A stretch of 64,000 nt of DNA, taken from the NCBI RefSeq assembly GCF_000691145.1, contig NZ_ASJC01000002.1, positions 62,001 through 126,000 on the forward strand, written 5' to 3'. Below, one piece after another: positions 36,243-44,901 of this stretch. Every line of letters begins with the position of its first letter. Positions within the stretch are counted from its first letter, which is position 1. This stretch comes from Bacillus altitudinis 41KF2b. Lineage in GTDB: Bacteria > Bacillota > Bacilli > Bacillales > Bacillaceae. A program made the position numbers and the translations under genes. The notes below the pieces were generated by a model, which saw nothing but the letters and a program-made list of their open reading frames with translations, did no database searches and had not been told where the DNA came from.

Positions 36243-37153
36243 TCATTGCCCTCCTTTGTCATATATGCATATAATTGTTCCTTTTTCGTTTTAGGCAAAT
36301 CAAGTTGTGCAATTCCTTGCTTCATTTTTAACAGCATAATCTCTCTCATCGATACCATGTACTGAGTCAAACCAGCTTCAAGTAACTTTTGCTTCAGTTG
36401 AAACGGCTTTTGCTCTGACTCATCCAGCCGGTTAGAAAAGAAGGAAAGAAGCTCTAGACTGACATCGTTAAAATGTCTTTGTAAATAACTAAATGCCAGC
36501 GTTTGTTTTTTTTGAAAATCTCCGTTTGTTTTTGAAAATAACGCAAAAAAATCGTTACTGATTTGTCCAGCAACACCATAATATATCGAATAAGATTCTA
36601 CAGTGGCATTCATTTTTCTTGTCGCTAAATAAACACCCAGTACGCTAGAAAGAGCTGTTAAAGATCCAGATTTTTTCCTTAAAACCTCTACACACTCTTC
36701 TTCTGTTCCATACAAATGACTCAAATCCTCATGCTGCCCTTCCATAGACATTTTGATGAAGTGGAACAGTTTCTCTATTAGTTGAGAATTATTTTCACAA
36801 ATTGATGTGATGAATTGGATACTCACCGTATACAAATACGTAGAAGCATTGATGGCCACTCCTTGGTTGACGTTCATCCAAGGATACGAATCATTGTCCT
36901 GATCTTCAATATCATCTAATATATCGGCAGATAAGATGAGAAGTTCAATCCCTGCTGCCAGTTTTGTAATCGCTTGCTTGTCTTGTCCGCCAAATGCCTC
37001 ATAATGTTGGTAAGCCAATTGCCCAAAAGGAAATTCATTCTTTATATCTGTAAATTCGAGAAGCAGCTTTTGTAAATCATTTTGCCTGACTGCATGTTGA
37101 ATAAAATCAGACATTTTCTGCTTGATTTTTGTATTCTCTAGATAGTTTAGCAT
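36239..37153 (-). CDS. comQ: ComX isoprenyltransferase ComQ
   Basis: A 304-residue polyprenyl-synthase-fold enzyme that prenylates the tryptophan of ComX and is needed to release it. The first aspartate-rich motif DDIED lies at 80-84. The second motif is degenerate (NDFFALFSK), as in other ComQ proteins. The start ATG 37153 has only a distant GAGG. Base composition is AT-rich, as is usual for this polymorphic locus. Confidence 0.92.
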   Translation of the reverse strand: MLNYLENTKIKQKMSDFIQHAVRQNDLQKLLLEFTDIKNEFPFGQLAYQHYEAFGGQDKQAITKLAAGIELLILSADILDDIEDQDNDSYPWMNVNQGVAINASTYLYTVSIQFITSICENNSQLIEKLFHFIKMSMEGQHEDLSHLYGTEEECVEVLRKKSGSLTALSSVLGVYLATRKMNATVESYSIYYGVAGQISNDFFALFSKTNGDFQKKQTLAFSYLQRHFNDVSLELLSFFSNRLDESEQKPFQLKQKLLEAGLTQYMVSMREIMLLKMKQGIAQLDLPKTKKEQLYAYMTKEGND

Positions 37154-37275
37154 ACTCGATCTTGATCCTCACCCTCTCGCCTCTTATTTTACTAAAAAGA
37201 AATAAGCAAATGTCCACTGACATCACTATTTAACAATTATATAATAATATATCCTTTTTTTGTATGTATTTGGAT

Positions 37276-37311
37276 AAAAAAAAGACTTGATGGTTATCAA
37301 GTCTTTAAGAA
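37276..37311 (-). terminator. Rho-independent terminator of degQ
   Basis: AAAGACTTGAT-aacc-ATCAAGTCTTT followed by T8 on the minus strand; the stem begins at the degQ stop. Confidence 0.85.
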
Positions 37312-37445
37312 ATTTTCACATATTCATATTTGTCGTATTGATCAATGCTTTTGTTAATGTTATGAAGAGAAGCCGTTGTTTCTCTAATTTCGTTTTCAAG
37401 TTTCCATAATAATTGTTTAAGTTCTTCGATTTCATACTTTTCCAT
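37305..37445 (-). CDS. degQ: Degradation-enzyme regulator DegQ
   Basis: Small 46-residue helical protein that stimulates phosphotransfer from DegS to DegU, raising secreted enzyme, gamma-PGA and exoprotein production. The length equals B. subtilis DegQ and the segment ASLHNINKSIDQYDKY is nearly identical. AAGGAG precedes the start. The frame extends 36 codons upstream without homology. A ComA-box candidate and a promoter lie upstream, tying it to quorum sensing. Confidence 0.93.
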   Translation of the reverse strand: MEKYEIEELKQLLWKLENEIRETTASLHNINKSIDQYDKYEYVKIS

Positions 37446-37503
37446 CGATTCCACTCTCCTTTTTTGGAAGATCAATGTATTTGTGTATGTTGATTGGGTC
37501 ATA

Positions 37504-37532
37504 AGTATTTGATCTGTTACTAACAGTGTAAA
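37504..37532 (-). promoter_or_regulatory. Predicted degQ promoter
   Basis: TTTACA (37527-37532) and AATACT (37504-37509) are 17 bases apart on the minus strand. The imperfect -10 would suit activation by ComA. Confidence 0.5.
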
Positions 37533-37574
37533 TGCTATTGAGTATTTTTTCACCGAAAAGTATGCACAAAATGT

Positions 37575-37590
37575 GTGCGTGATACCGCAA
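37575..37590 (-). promoter_or_regulatory. ComA-box candidate upstream of degQ
   Basis: TTGCGGTATCACGCAC matches the ComA box TTGCGGnnnnCCGCAA with a perfect left half and four of six bases on the right. It stands about 43 bases upstream of the -35. Confidence 0.6.
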
Positions 37591-37950
37591 AATTCAATAG
37601 GTCTTTTTTCATCATTTTCAGACTTTTCAAATGATACTTTTATCTCAATTTCAAAGGAAATACGTCATTTTTGCGACATGAACAGGCATCATTCGTCACA
37701 ATTCTTGTGTAACAGAACGTATGATCCCTTCTGTTTCCTCGGTTTTTCATGTTATAGGTCAGACGACAGGCTCTACTGTAGACACCGCAATTTTTTGGCG
37801 ACATTCACCGAAATTGACCGCAAAAGTACCTATTTTTATGATGAATATGCAAAGATAGAAAGATCATTTTGATTCTTTATTCGGATTTTCTTCATACATT
37901 TAGAACAGATATCCGTCCAAATTCACTTCAATGAGAGAAGAGGTGACCAT
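37591..37950. other. Gene-free stretch between the degQ and yuzC control regions
   Basis: No credible gene is seen in these 360 bases. The minus strand has two further TTGCGG half-sites, at about 37780-37786 and 37817-37823, without good partner halves. The end of the stretch must hold the yuzC promoter, but I could not identify it with confidence. Confidence 0.5.
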
Positions 37951-38304
37951 GTGTTTTACTATGTTCCTTATCCTCCTTTGCAGGTTCCCGCAATGGGGAA
38001 CGCATACCTGCGAACACCTATGACTTTTCCTCCAGTAGATGCTCATGCGTTTCAAAAGGCTGCAAAGGAATCAACCCGTCTCGTTGCTGATGCATCCCTC
38101 ATTACACAGCAGATTTCCGGTTCGCTTTCGTTTGGACAGCGAATCATGGAAGCTGCTGAACGTGCTGACACCGCAAGTGTGATTCGAATGCTGAAGCAGA
38201 TTGGGGTGAAAAGCAATATCGATATCCGCTTTAGTCCAGAAGGCATCCGCATCTACTTATCCCTCTCTTCCAGTAGGCTTTTTCTACTTTTACAGTGGGG
38301 ATAA
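37951..38304 (+). CDS. yuzC: Spore-associated hypothetical protein YuzC
   Basis: A 117-residue protein with a proline/tyrosine-rich start (MFYYVPYPPLQVP) and a helical core (HAFQKAAKESTRLVADASLITQQI). This resembles YuzC of B. subtilis, described as a spore protein; the function is unknown. The start is GTG 37951, seven bases after AGAGG. The hydrophobic, serine-rich end (YLSLSSSRLFLLLQWG) is unusual. It is convergent with yuxH. Confidence 0.75.
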   Translation: MFYYVPYPPLQVPAMGNAYLRTPMTFPPVDAHAFQKAAKESTRLVADASLITQQISGSLSFGQRIMEAAERADTASVIRMLKQIGVKSNIDIRFSPEGIRIYLSLSSSRLFLLLQWG

Positions 38305-38308
38305 CAAA

Positions 38309-38344
38309 GAAAAAGGCCGCTCTAGTGGGAGCGGCTTTTCTTAA
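38309..38344. terminator. Convergent terminator between yuzC and yuxH
   Basis: AAAGGCCGCTC-tagtgg-GAGCGGCTTTT with T-runs on both strands; it ends at the yuxH stop. Confidence 0.8.
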
Positions 38345-39567
38345 GATTCAAACATTTTATGACACCATTCAATGGCTTCTATATAACAGCCGTAGGCTTC
38401 CTGCTTAGGGAGACTTCCACCTAACATCTCATCATCCCATTCATTTCGTTCAATACGTTTGGCAACGTCTAACACAAGGAAATAGTCATTTTCATAGCCA
38501 AGCAGTGCCTCACCTACTTCATCCGAAAGAGGCAGTTCTTTCACAAGTTCAGTAATGTCCGCCCTGACAAGCGTATCAATGAGTGAAAACATACCTGTTA
38601 GCATATAAGAAGCGGGATGCTCTCGTTCAGTCCGACTAGCAATGAGTTCACACGTTTTGGCACGAATGAACGACATTTTGATGATTTCCTTTTGGCTTGA
38701 GTTGGCTTGGACATTCAGTTCTTTAAATGAAAGGATAAAGATCCATCGCCGTATTTCATTAAATCCAAGCAGGATAATCGCCTGACGAATACTCTTGATT
38801 TGATAAAGACGTCTCATGCCGCCAGAATTCAGCATTTTTAATAATTGATATGAAAGGGAAAGATCACTTTCTATAAAGTGCGTCACGGTCTGAATATTCG
38901 GCTGCTCCTTGCTCAGCTCATTCAATAGCTGATGGTATGCGTGGAAGCTAGTCGATAAGGCTCGTCCCGAAATGACGTGCGGCTCACTAAAGAAATATCC
39001 TTGAAACAAATGGAAGCCAGCTTCTAACGCTTCTTCATATTCTTTTCGCGTTTCTACCTTTTCAGCAAGGAATCGAAGTCGATACTTTTTATATGTATGT
39101 AAAATGTCTCTTCGTTCTTCACATGTTGTTTTCAGAAAATCAATTTTTAAAATATCAATGCAATAGAGGAGTTCATCGAGTAACTTGTCATGAAAATGTG
39201 TTCCACTCAGAAAGAAATCATCGAGCGCAATCGTGTATCCCCACTTTTTTAATTGCTTACATCTCATAATAAGTGCCGGAGTAATCGGTACATTTTCTAA
39301 TATTTCGATCACAAGCTGATGTGGATCAAAATAAGTGAGCAGATCAGACGAAAGCAAGCTTTCGGTGAAATTGATGTAGCATCGTTTTCCTTCTGTCAGT
39401 GTTTCGATGCCAATGTTTAAAAAACTATTGATAATGAGGTCGGTTGTCGCTTGATCACCATCTTCAGCGCTATATGTATTGGTTTCACTATCTCTATAAA
39501 GCAGCTCGTATGATACGACTTGTTCTTTTCTGTTAAAAATAGGCTGCCTTGCAACAAACACCCTCAA
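38341..39567 (-). CDS. yuxH: EAL-HDOD domain protein YuxH
   Basis: A 408-residue cytosolic protein. The N-terminal half is a c-di-GMP phosphodiesterase-type EAL domain (YELLYR in place of EAL, INFTESLL, IALDDFFLSG, LKIDFLK, LAEKVET, FQGYFFSEP) and the C-terminal half is an HDOD domain. The altered signature leaves enzymatic activity open. I start at TTG 39567: GGAGG lies ten bases upstream and the product then begins MRVFVARQPIF as in B. subtilis. Two ATG codons further upstream overlap or precede the ribosome binding site. Confidence 0.88.
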   Translation of the reverse strand: MRVFVARQPIFNRKEQVVSYELLYRDSETNTYSAEDGDQATTDLIINSFLNIGIETLTEGKRCYINFTESLLSSDLLTYFDPHQLVIEILENVPITPALIMRCKQLKKWGYTIALDDFFLSGTHFHDKLLDELLYCIDILKIDFLKTTCEERRDILHTYKKYRLRFLAEKVETRKEYEEALEAGFHLFQGYFFSEPHVISGRALSTSFHAYHQLLNELSKEQPNIQTVTHFIESDLSLSYQLLKMLNSGGMRRLYQIKSIRQAIILLGFNEIRRWIFILSFKELNVQANSSQKEIIKMSFIRAKTCELIASRTEREHPASYMLTGMFSLIDTLVRADITELVKELPLSDEVGEALLGYENDYFLVLDVAKRIERNEWDDEMLGGSLPKQEAYGCYIEAIEWCHKMFES

Positions 39568-39661
39568 CTGCTCCATTCCTCCTTTATGCAATGACAAACA
39601 AGATGTGCTTTCAGTATACCAAATGATTGCCCATAAGGTTCATTTTGAATCGTCCAACATG

Positions 39662-39697
39662 AAAAAAAGAGACCATCTGGCTTGATGATCTCCTTTC
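39662..39697 (-). terminator. Rho-independent terminator of the yueH-yueI-pncA-pncB operon
   Basis: Minus-strand stem GAGATCATC-aagcca-GATGGTCTC followed by T7. Confidence 0.85.
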
Positions 39698-39706
39698 CCG
39701 GGGTAA

Positions 39707-41176
39707 TCAGCTTTCATAAAGCTCTTTTTTGATTTTATTTTTCACATCATGGATAAACTGCATCTTATTATCCCAGCATTTTTGACTCAAATCGACTGGG
39801 TATTCTTCTGGTTTGCTGATTCGTTTGTATTCCTCCCAGAAGAGTCCGAGACTGTCCTGCACATATGCTTGAATCGTTTGGATATCTGGATTATCATACA
39901 CCAGCTTCCCTTGTTCAAAAATTGGGACATGAAGGTCCTTTGCCACAAAATTTGTCACAAATTTGCTGATAAATGTATGAACTGGATGGAACATTTTCAG
40001 CTTATCTTCACTTTGAACATCTTCTTCTTCAAGGGCAATGTAGTCTCCCTCAGAGTGATGATTCAATTGATTGATAATGCGATACACTCGTTTACGGCCT
40101 GGTGTTGTCACTTTCTCTGGGTTAGAAGAAATTTTGATCGTATCATTCATCTGACCGTTTTCTTCAATCGATACAAGCTTATATACAGCACCAAGAGCTG
40201 GCTGATCGAATGCGGTAATCAGTTTCGTTCCAACACCCCATACATCAATTTTTGCACCTTGTGCTTTTAAGTTCATAATGGTGTGTTCATCAAGATCGCT
40301 TGATGCAATGACTTTTGCGTCATGGAATCCAGCTTCATCCAGCATCGTTCTCGCCTTTTTAGACAAGTAGGCAAGGTCTCCGCTATCAAGTCTGACTCCA
40401 ATAAAGTTGATTTTGTCTCCGAATTCTTTCGCTACCTTAATCGCATTTGGAATGCCTGATCTGACCGTATCATATGTATCCACTAAAAAGACACAGTCTG
40501 TATGTGTTTCGGCATATTTTCTAAATGCAGTATATTCGTCGCGATATGCTTGTACAAGGGCATGGGCATGGGTGCCTGATACGGGAATATTGAAGCGTTT
40601 CCCTGCACGGACATTACTTGTTGCCTGAAATCCGCCGATCAGTGCTGCTCTTGCTCCCCACATGGCTGCATCCATTTCATGCGCACGTCTTGTTCCGAAT
40701 TCTAATGCTGTCTCATCTTCAATGATTCCTTTAATACGAGCCGCCTTTGTTGCAATTAGCGTCTGGAAGTTCACGATGTTGAGCAGTGCCGTTTCAATTA
40801 GCTGCGCTTCAACAAGTGTTGCCTCGATGCGCATAATAGGTTCATTCGCAAAGACAATTTCTCCTTCTCTCATTGAATGAAGTGTCCCTGTAAAAGACAA
40901 TCCGCTTAAGTATTCAATGAAATCGCTTTTATAACCGAGTTCATCTTTTAAATATGCAAGGTCGCTCTCGGTGAAGGAGAAGTCCGATAAATATTCAATC
41001 GCTTTCTCTAAACCAGCAAATACAGCGAAGCCGTTGTCAAATGGAAGCTTTCTAAAGAAGAGTTCGAAGACTGCCTTCTTCTCATGAATGCCGTCTCTCC
41101 AATACGTTTCTGCCATGTTAATTTGATAAAGATCTGTATGTAGTGATAAACTGTCGTCAATAAACCGATGCTCCAA
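39707..41176 (-). CDS. pncB: Nicotinate phosphoribosyltransferase
   Basis: A 489-residue NAD-salvage enzyme joining nicotinate to PRPP. It contains LHTDLYQINMAETYW at the N-terminus, EFGTRRAHEMDAAMW with the catalytic histidine region, and GVRLDSGDLAYLSKKAR in the phosphate-binding part. Translation starts at TTG 41176, eight bases after GGAG. It follows pncA by 17 bases, so nicotinamide deamidation and nicotinate capture are co-expressed. Confidence 0.95.
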   Translation of the reverse strand: MEHRFIDDSLSLHTDLYQINMAETYWRDGIHEKKAVFELFFRKLPFDNGFAVFAGLEKAIEYLSDFSFTESDLAYLKDELGYKSDFIEYLSGLSFTGTLHSMREGEIVFANEPIMRIEATLVEAQLIETALLNIVNFQTLIATKAARIKGIIEDETALEFGTRRAHEMDAAMWGARAALIGGFQATSNVRAGKRFNIPVSGTHAHALVQAYRDEYTAFRKYAETHTDCVFLVDTYDTVRSGIPNAIKVAKEFGDKINFIGVRLDSGDLAYLSKKARTMLDEAGFHDAKVIASSDLDEHTIMNLKAQGAKIDVWGVGTKLITAFDQPALGAVYKLVSIEENGQMNDTIKISSNPEKVTTPGRKRVYRIINQLNHHSEGDYIALEEEDVQSEDKLKMFHPVHTFISKFVTNFVAKDLHVPIFEQGKLVYDNPDIQTIQAYVQDSLGLFWEEYKRISKPEEYPVDLSQKCWDNKMQFIHDVKNKIKKELYES

Positions 41177-41193
41177 CTTCCATTCTCCTTCCC

Positions 41194-41745
41194 TTACTTA
41201 ACCACTTTCGCACCAAGCGTATGCTCAAAGTGAGAAAGTGCCCACTCGTGCCCCGCTTCATTAAAACTCGCTACGGCATTCTCATGAATCACAAGTTCAA
41301 AGCCTTTATTGTACGCATCAACAGCTGTATGAAGTACACAAATATCGGTACACACTCCGGCTAGGTGAAGTTCAGTGATGCCACGCTCGCGCAGTTTCAT
41401 TTCTAATTGAGTGCCTGCAAAAGCAGAGTATCTTGTTTTTTCCATATAATAGACATGATTTAAATGTGTTGACGTGTGAAATAGTGAACTTAGTTTTCCG
41501 TAAAGTTCAATTCCTTCTGTCCCGCGAATATTATGGGGCGGAAATAACTTTGTCTCTGGATGATATGGATCTTGCTCTTCATGATGATCGACGGCAAAAA
41601 CAACAAAGTGTCCTTCATTAATAAATGAAGAAGTGATCTCTGTAATCTTCGACTCAATCGCCTGTCCAGGCTTTCCGCACGTCAGTTTTCCATCGTCTGC
41701 AACAAAATCAACTGTATAATCAATACAAATCAATGCTTTGCCCAT
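41194..41745 (-). CDS. pncA: Nicotinamidase
   Basis: A 183-residue isochorismatase-fold amidohydrolase turning nicotinamide into nicotinate. Candidate triad: D9, K103 and C136 (GVCTDICVLH). Metal-site residues are in AVDHH (D53, H55) and HNI (H71). The start MGKALICIDY follows GGGAGA; an ATG five codons earlier belongs to a longer, unsupported start. It is upstream of pncB in the same operon. Confidence 0.94.
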   Translation of the reverse strand: MGKALICIDYTVDFVADDGKLTCGKPGQAIESKITEITSSFINEGHFVVFAVDHHEEQDPYHPETKLFPPHNIRGTEGIELYGKLSSLFHTSTHLNHVYYMEKTRYSAFAGTQLEMKLRERGITELHLAGVCTDICVLHTAVDAYNKGFELVIHENAVASFNEAGHEWALSHFEHTLGAKVVK

Positions 41746-41805
41746 CCGCATCTCTCCCATATGCTCTTTTGAATCATTATAGCTTATTCATTTCACTAGG
41801 GAAAC

Positions 41806-42213
41806 CTATTCAACAGATTCACGAGAAAAAGCTTTTTGAAAAAGCTCATCTTCTATATAGATATGCTCTTGATTGATCGCATGCGGCACCTCTATCACAA
41901 GCCCAAACGGTGAATGTGACTCGTGATGGTTGACCACTTTAAAAGAACAACCAGCGGCATTTGCCATTTTGACATATGGAGAATAAGAAGCATATGACAA
42001 TTCACCATTTAAAAGAACAGTGGCCTCTCGGTTTGCCTTCAATACTTGCTCTACCTCTTGATACGATTTATGTCTCGATACTTGCCCTTTTGTCAGAGCG
42101 AGAAGAGCACGTTCTCTTAATGAGCCGAGAAACATTCTTCGTTCATCGGGTTTTGTTTCAGCATGTCCAAATATCCCTTGCTGCAAATAAAAGTCTACGG
42201 ATTCTTCTTTCAT
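41806..42213 (-). CDS. yueI: DUF1694 family protein YueI
   Basis: A 135-residue cytosolic protein of DUF1694, similar to ribosomal protein L7Ae-like or eL30-like folds; the function is unknown. ETKPDERRMFLGSLRERALLALTKGQV is the conserved N-terminal stretch. I use ATG 42213; a GTG four codons earlier overlaps the CAGGAG site. It lies in the operon with yueH and pncAB, without evidence for a role in NAD metabolism. Confidence 0.85.
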   Translation of the reverse strand: MKEESVDFYLQQGIFGHAETKPDERRMFLGSLRERALLALTKGQVSRHKSYQEVEQVLKANREATVLLNGELSYASYSPYVKMANAAGCSFKVVNHHESHSPFGLVIEVPHAINQEHIYIEDELFQKAFSRESVE

Positions 42214-42240
42214 TGCTGTGTTCACTCCTGGTTTCTGAAT

Positions 42241-42489
42241 TTACATTTCTGTGACCCAGTGCACAATTTTTTGTGCAAGTTCACGGGCTTCGTCTATTTC
42301 TACTCTTTTGTTTAAAGATTGTTCTAGTGCTTGCTCAAGCTGCGTTTTTTCGTCTTCATACGCAATAGAAATACTCCATTCCATGTCAGGTACAGCGACA
42401 AGCGTTTTATATTCTTTTTTATTTTCATGTAAATATACATTGTAGGTTGTTGGTTGCCCGTTTGTCAGATGCGCTTTTCTTATTTTCAT
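42241..42489 (-). CDS. yueH: Conserved hypothetical protein YueH
   Basis: An 82-residue protein equal in length to B. subtilis YueH. It is mixed alpha/beta in appearance, with a C-terminal helix rich in E, Q and K; the function is unknown. It is the first gene of the operon, 27 bases before yueI, and preceded by GGGGGG-type spacing sequence (AAAAGGGGGG before the ATG). Confidence 0.82.
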   Translation of the reverse strand: MKIRKAHLTNGQPTTYNVYLHENKKEYKTLVAVPDMEWSISIAYEDEKTQLEQALEQSLNKRVEIDEARELAQKIVHWVTEM

Positions 42490-42544
42490 TTGATGAGTTT
42501 TCCCCCCTTTTTCTTCTTCCTTCTTCTATCCATTGTACCATAAA

Positions 42545-42586
42545 AAAAGACAGCTTCTGAAAAGGAGACCCTTTCAAAGCTGGCTA
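42545..42586 (-). terminator. Terminator of the downstream GerPA/F-like gene
   Basis: AGCCAGCTTTGAAAGG-gtct-CCTTTTCAGAAGCTGTC on the minus strand with a T7 tail. Confidence 0.75.
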
Positions 42587-42805
42587 TGCGTTAAAGCTCT
42601 TTTGCTGGCTGATCAGGTTTGAATCCCACACAAATGTGACGTTCGGATTGTTGAAAAATTGAACAAAGTCTCCTGCATTATAGGTGCCTGAACCACCAGC
42701 GGAATGATCTACACTTTTTGGCGAAATGGCAAACACATCGCCGAAATGTGCAGAACCGTTTCCTATGACACGGTCAATATGAATGGGTCCAACAATTGCT
42801 GGCAT
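42584..42805 (-). CDS. GerPA/GerPF-family spore protein, copy A (YueG type)
   Basis: A 73-residue protein beginning MPAIVGPIHI, with SAHFGDVFAISPKSVDHSAGGSG and YNAGDFV. These are the marks of GerPA/GerPF proteins (I/VG.I.I, FGD, SPKS, GSG, N.GDF). Members of the family help nutrients through the spore coat or are spore-associated paralogues. The ribosome binding site is AAAGGTGG. It has its own sigma-K-like promoter and terminator, as does copy B upstream, so the two are separate units. B. subtilis has yueG at this place; which copy is its counterpart is unclear. Confidence 0.85.
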   Translation of the reverse strand: MPAIVGPIHIDRVIGNGSAHFGDVFAISPKSVDHSAGGSGTYNAGDFVQFFNNPNVTFVWDSNLISQQKSFNA

Positions 42806-42828
42806 CTTTCCACCACCTTTACTACCCT

Positions 42829-42855
42829 CATCATATGCCTAGCGGAACAATACGT
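42829..42855 (-). promoter_or_regulatory. Sigma-K-like promoter of GerPA/F copy A
   Basis: AC (42854-42855), 16-base spacer, CATATGATG (one mismatch to CATAnnnTA), 24 bases before the start codon. Confidence 0.45.
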
Positions 42856-42868
42856 GTCTATCCAACAT

Positions 42869-42909
42869 AAAAAAGACAGCTGATATGTCATATGATCAGC
42901 TGTCTTTTA
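42869..42909 (-). terminator. Terminator of GerPA/F copy B
   Basis: AAAAGACAGCTGAT...ATCAGCTGTCTTTTTT on the minus strand, beginning at the stop codon. Confidence 0.85.
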
Positions 42910-43128
42910 TGCATTAAATGATTGAGGCTGGCCAAACAGTGTAAAGTCCCAAAGCATGGTGGCATTCGGATCGCTTGTCAGGGACATATAATCACCTGAA
43001 TTAAAAGCTCCCGCTCCACCGGTTGAGTGATCTACAGCCAAAGGGGCAATGGCGAGAACGTCACCAAAAGTAGCCGAGCCGTTTCCGCCTAAAGACTCAA
43101 TATGGATGGGTCCAACAATCGCAGGCAT
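42907..43128 (-). CDS. GerPA/GerPF-family spore protein, copy B (YueG type)
   Basis: A 73-residue paralogue of copy A with the same ends (MPAIVGPIHI and QSFNA). The middle is diverged: SATFGDVLAIAPLAVDHSTGGAGAFNSGDY. Two canonical residues differ (SPK to APL, GSG to GAG). The strong site AGGAGAAGG precedes the ATG. The pair looks like a tandem duplication, each copy having kept a promoter and terminator. Confidence 0.85.
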   Translation of the reverse strand: MPAIVGPIHIESLGGNGSATFGDVLAIAPLAVDHSTGGAGAFNSGDYMSLTSDPNATMLWDFTLFGQPQSFNA

Positions 43129-43160
43129 CTTCCTTCTCCTCCCTATTCGCTTATGTGAGT

Positions 43161-43187
43161 TATGTTATGCAAAAAGGGAAAAGTTGT
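43161..43187 (-). promoter_or_regulatory. Sigma-K-like promoter of GerPA/F copy B
   Basis: AC (43186-43187), 16-base spacer, CATAACATA, a full match to CATAnnnTA, 33 bases before the start codon. Confidence 0.55.
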
Positions 43188-43196
43188 GCATCTGCC

Positions 43197-44300
43197 CTAA
43201 ACGTTTAGATGTTGTTCTTTTCGAGAGCGCTGACGCAGCTGAACCAATCTGACAATATTGAGTGTGATGGCTTTCAGCAGCGCATAGACAGGAACGGCAA
43301 AAATCATGCCAAGGATTCCGCCAAAACTTCCTGCCCCAATTAATAGCAAGATAATTGTTAACGGATGTGTGTTGAGACGTTTTCCAATGATCAATGGAGA
43401 AATGACGTTTCCATCGATCTGCTGAACAACAAGAATGACAATAACAGTCACAACCGCTTTTCCAGGCGAATCAAGAAAAGCAATGAGCACAGCTGGTGCC
43501 GCACCAAGATACGGCCCAAGATATGGAATGACGTTTGTCACCGCAATAATGATGCCGAGAATGAGCGCATATTTCACACCAATTAATAAGTATCCGATAA
43601 AACAAGCAACTCCGACAAATAAACAAACAACGATTTGTCCTTGTATGTAAGCAGCAAGCGTATCGTTTAATTCTTTAAAAATCTTCAATCCTTCCTTACG
43701 GTAAGGCATTGGCAAAAATTGAACGAGCTTGTCCGGAAACTTATGCCCGTCTTTTAGCATGTAAAATAAAATGAATGGAACGGTAATGACAGCGAGGGCA
43801 ATATTCGCAATCACGCCAAACACCGCCGACATACTGGAAGCAATATTTTCCGGTAAATCTTTTAATGTCGAAACGATCGACTGTTCAAACTTCGAAACAG
43901 ACACATAATCTTGGTTCATCATCCATGTAAATGTTTTAGAATGCGAGAAGTCGTTGATAAATTTCTGCATGTCCGTGACATACCCCGGGAAGCTTTTGAC
44001 AAGTCCACCCACCTGCGTGACAATGACAGGTCCAGCAGCATTGACAACAAACGTGATAAGCCCGATGAATAGGAGATAAATAATCAGAATGGCGAGCGTC
44101 CTAGGTATCTTCTTCGACAAAAATCGAACAATCGGATTAAAGATGAAAAAGAGAATACCTGCCAGTAAAATAGGAACAAACAACGTTGAAGCAAATAAAA
44201 TGATCGGCTGAAATAAAAATGAAACTTTTGTTGATACGTACACAATCAGTAAAACCAGTAATATTTGGAATGTCCAAAAATGAACTTTAGATTTTAACAA
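43197..44300 (-). CDS. yueF: AI-2E family transporter-like membrane protein YueF
   Basis: A 367-residue protein with seven or eight predicted helices, of the PerM/AI-2E exporter family. The family motif region YLGPYLGAAPAVLIAFLDSP and the segment VQQIDGNVISPLIIGKRLNTHPL are clear. The substrate is not known; family members have been linked to autoinducer or Na+ export. The start is TTG 44300, seven bases after AGGAGG. No terminator is visible before the spore gene promoter; the stop lies in a 12-bp palindrome CTAAACGTTTAG. Confidence 0.88.
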   Translation of the reverse strand: MLKSKVHFWTFQILLVLLIVYVSTKVSFLFQPIILFASTLFVPILLAGILFFIFNPIVRFLSKKIPRTLAILIIYLLFIGLITFVVNAAGPVIVTQVGGLVKSFPGYVTDMQKFINDFSHSKTFTWMMNQDYVSVSKFEQSIVSTLKDLPENIASSMSAVFGVIANIALAVITVPFILFYMLKDGHKFPDKLVQFLPMPYRKEGLKIFKELNDTLAAYIQGQIVVCLFVGVACFIGYLLIGVKYALILGIIIAVTNVIPYLGPYLGAAPAVLIAFLDSPGKAVVTVIVILVVQQIDGNVISPLIIGKRLNTHPLTIILLLIGAGSFGGILGMIFAVPVYALLKAITLNIVRLVQLRQRSRKEQHLNV

Positions 44301-44456
44301 AGATGCTCCTCCTGTTACGTATTGACCTTATTAAAAAACTACTATTCAACCCACCTTCTGTCAACTGCTTCTTGTTTTAGAACCATATTTTTTGAAAAAA
44401 AAAGAACAATTGGTATATCATGCACTTTTTCCAGATATACATTCTGTAAGCATTGA

Positions 44457-44486
44457 AAAAAGCAGACACCTGTGCGTCTGCTTGTT
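44457..44486 (-). terminator. Terminator of the DUF2642 gene
   Basis: AAGCAGAC-gcacaggt-GTCTGCTT followed by T-rich sequence on the minus strand. Confidence 0.8.
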
Positions 44487-44721
44487 ACACTCTTTCACTG
44501 TGATCAGGCATCACCGACACGATTTGCTGGATCCGCACATAAAACACTGATTTTGCCCCCGCCTCAATCACAATATGATCCGGCATCACTTCCTTCAACT
44601 TTCCACGTACTGTATCTTTCACTGTTTGAACAATCAATCTCATACCGACTACTTTCTGCAATGTTTGATAAACATATGGATCAACTAATGAAACAAGCTG
44701 TGGACTTCCTTGTTGTGCCAT
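44485..44721 (-). CDS. yuzF: DUF2642 family protein YuzF
   Basis: A 78-residue protein. The segment VYQTLQKVVGMRLIVQTVKDTVRGKLKEVMPDHIVIE followed by FYVRIQQIVSV is a small Sm-like beta fold typical of DUF2642, a family common in spore-forming bacilli. I start at MAQQGSP after GGGGCAGG; the frame extends 21 codons upstream. The symbol rests on length and position from memory. No function is known. Confidence 0.7.
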   Translation of the reverse strand: MAQQGSPQLVSLVDPYVYQTLQKVVGMRLIVQTVKDTVRGKLKEVMPDHIVIEAGAKSVFYVRIQQIVSVMPDHSERV

Positions 44722-44901
44722 GCTACCTGCCCCTTTACTTGTGTATTTACCCACAGCGTATGCAATGACCCATGTGAGTGTCACTCAGCAAACCCACAAC
44801 ATTATTACCGTATTTTTACATTTCGTATTTTTTTACAATTTTTAGAAGTATAATAGATTGGTGCTGCCAACATCTTAAATTATTTGAAGAGGTGAATGAT
44901 C

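Noticed and set aside
37780-37823. Further ComA boxes in the degQ-yuzC gap
   Set aside because: Two TTGCGG half-sites exist but their partner halves match poorly.
39749-40270. Open frame of 173 codons on the plus strand
   Set aside because: It lies wholly antisense to pncB, a well-conserved gene, and has no ribosome binding site or recognisable family.
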